Source: an uncultured Paracoccus sp.
GTDB taxonomy: Bacteria > Pseudomonadota > Alphaproteobacteria > Rhodobacterales > Rhodobacteraceae
Assembly (NCBI RefSeq): GCF_937873615.1
Contig: NZ_CALMYP010000035.1
Coordinates: forward strand, 1 to 64,000
DNA: 64,000 nucleotides
Direction of reading: 5' to 3'
Shown one piece after another: positions 63,012 to 64,000 of this stretch (its first letter is position 1; each line of letters begins with the position of its first letter). The translations under genes and the position numbers were made by a program. The notes beneath the pieces were generated by a model. That model worked only from the letters and a program-made list of their open reading frames with translations. It was not told the DNA's origin and made no database searches.

Positions 63012-64000
63012 ACCTTCGCACTTCCGCCTTCAAGCGCGCCGATGCCTTCCTGAGACCGCTGCTGCCGGGTCTGCTGGTCGCCACGCTGGTGGCCATTGCC
63101 GCGCAATTCGTGGCCGAGCATTACGGCGCACCGGCAATGCTGATGGCGCTGCTGTTCGGAATCGCGCTGAACTTTCTGGGGTCCGAGCCGCGCTCCGCCC
63201 CCGGTATTGCCTTTGCGTCCCGCGGCGTGTTGCGGATCGGGGTGGCGCTGCTGGGCGCGCGCATCACCGCCTCGCTCCTGTCGGATCTGGGCTGGACGGT
63301 GGTGCTGCTTCTGGTGCTCTCGACCATCGTAACGATCCTGTTCGGCATGGCGCTTGGCCGGGTGCTGGGGCAGGGGCCGCGCTTTTCGATCCTGACGGCG
63401 GGGGCGGTGGCGATCTGCGGGGTTTCCGCCGCCATGGCCATCGCCGCCGTCCAGCCGCAAAGCGACCGTTCCGAGCGCAACCTGACCTTTACCGTTCTGG
63501 GCGTCACCCTGCTGTCGACCATGGCGATGATCCTTTATCCCGCCATCGTCGCCTGGCTGGGCCTGTCCGATCACCGGGCCGGGATCTTCATCGGCGGCAC
63601 CGTGCATGACGTGGCGCAGGTGATCGGTGCCGGCTTCTCGATCTCGCCCGAGGCGGGCGAGACGGCGACACTGGTCAAGCTGATCCGGGTCAGCCTGCTG
63701 GCGCCGGTGGTGCTGGTCCTGTCGCTGGCCTATCGCAACAGCCCGCGCCCCGAGGGCCGCGCTACGGTCCCGATCCTGCCCGGTTTCGTGATCGGCTTCG
63801 CGGCACTGGCGGCCCTGTCCGCGTTTGGCCTGATCCCCGAGGCGCTTCGCGACCTGCTGGCGCATCTGTCGGGTTGGGCGCTGCTGGTGGCGATTGCCGG
63901 GGTGGGGCTGCGCACCCGGCTCGATTCCATGCTGGAGGTGGGGCCGCGCCCCATCGCGCTGCTGTTCGGGCAGACCGCCTTCCTTGGCGTCTTCATTCTG
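63008..64000 (+). CDS. YeiH-family putative sulfite/sulfate exporter (5' part, runs off the window)
   Basis: This gene starts at a GTG sharing GTGA with the preceding stop, and 331 codons are visible. The protein is hydrophobic throughout, with about nine or ten membrane segments. Family pattern: AEHYGAPAMLMALLFGIALNFLG, RGVLRIGVALLGARITASLL, ILTAGAVAICGVSAAMAIAAV, IFIGGTVHDVAQVIGAGFSISPEAGETATLVKLIRVSLLAPVVLVLSLAYR. Members are annotated as putative sulfate exporters. In a sulfonate-degrading locus, export of the sulfite made by the monooxygenase is the logical role. The end of the gene lies beyond the window. Confidence 0.9.
   Translation, partial: MNLRTSAFKRADAFLRPLLPGLLVATLVAIAAQFVAEHYGAPAMLMALLFGIALNFLGSEPRSAPGIAFASRGVLRIGVALLGARITASLLSDLGWTVVLLLVLSTIVTILFGMALGRVLGQGPRFSILTAGAVAICGVSAAMAIAAVQPQSDRSERNLTFTVLGVTLLSTMAMILYPAIVAWLGLSDHRAGIFIGGTVHDVAQVIGAGFSISPEAGETATLVKLIRVSLLAPVVLVLSLAYRNSPRPEGRATVPILPGFVIGFAALAALSAFGLIPEALRDLLAHLSGWALLVAIAGVGLRTRLDSMLEVGPRPIALLFGQTAFLGVFIL

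Overview
The window looks like a chromosomal segment of a high-GC alphaproteobacterium of the Rhodobacteraceae, most like Paracoccus. The pointers are the strong GC bias, the TRAP and Dpp/Opp-type uptake systems, a trpGD/trpC-moaC-moeA-lexA block, a GTTC-N7-GTTC SOS box upstream of lexA, and a PpiD-like isomerase next to trpE. Genes are tightly packed and many neighbours overlap by 4 bases (ATGA or GTGA). I see no insertion sequence, phage, rRNA operon or CRISPR array. The genus assignment is inference.

Layout. (1) 1-7.9 kb: reductive pyrimidine/hydantoin catabolism: end of preA, a RutR-like repressor with a 22-base palindrome beside it, an M20 beta-ureidopropionase-type amidohydrolase, dihydropyrimidinase, and an SsuBC/NMT1-type ABC importer. 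(2) 7.9-15.8 kb: a leftward operon for sensing, taking up and hydrolysing a small amide or amidated peptide. It has an AmiC-like sensor, an AmiR-like ANTAR antiterminator, a Dpp-type ABC transporter and an acetamidase/formamidase. A terminator-shaped hairpin lies in its leader, upstream of the first gene. (3) 16.1-23.2 kb: a xanthine/uracil permease and a complete Opp-type ABC transporter. (4) 23.4-26.2 kb: TRAP membrane subunits without a binding protein; the large subunit has a 100-residue Gly/Ala/Pro tail. (5) 26.2-29 kb: small exported proteins, tRNA-Leu, a CAT-anticodon tRNA, and anmK. (6) 29.2-42.4 kb: lexA, moeA, moaC, trpC, a DUF1772/TetR cassette, ung, trpD and trpG leftward, then rightward a Pro-rich anchored protein, an aminotransferase, ppiD, trpE and a YidD-like protein with a Cys-rich tail. 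(7) 42.4-54.5 kb: housekeeping and envelope genes (PRC-barrel, gpt, LysE, fabI, pdxH, a double cold-shock protein, DUF192, SLC13 carrier, YmdB-like phosphodiesterase, LacI regulator, penicillin-acylase family), with tRNA-Pro and tRNA-Arg. (8) 54.6-64 kb: a beta-hydroxyacid dehydrogenase, then a sulfosugar-type locus.

The most interesting region is 55.5-64 kb. A TRAP transporter (DctP, M, Q), flavin reductase, aldo/keto reductase and a two-component FMNH2-dependent monooxygenase face a GntR regulator, a Gfo/Idh/MocA oxidoreductase and a YeiH-family putative sulfite/sulfate exporter. This combination matches oxidative desulfurisation of sulfoquinovose (smo-type). There is no classical GH31 sulfoquinovosidase in view, and the Gfo/Idh/MocA protein may fill that step as an NAD+-dependent glycosidase. 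The functional reading is inferred from families and context; the window ends inside the exporter. The amide operon with its leader hairpin is the second system worth following.
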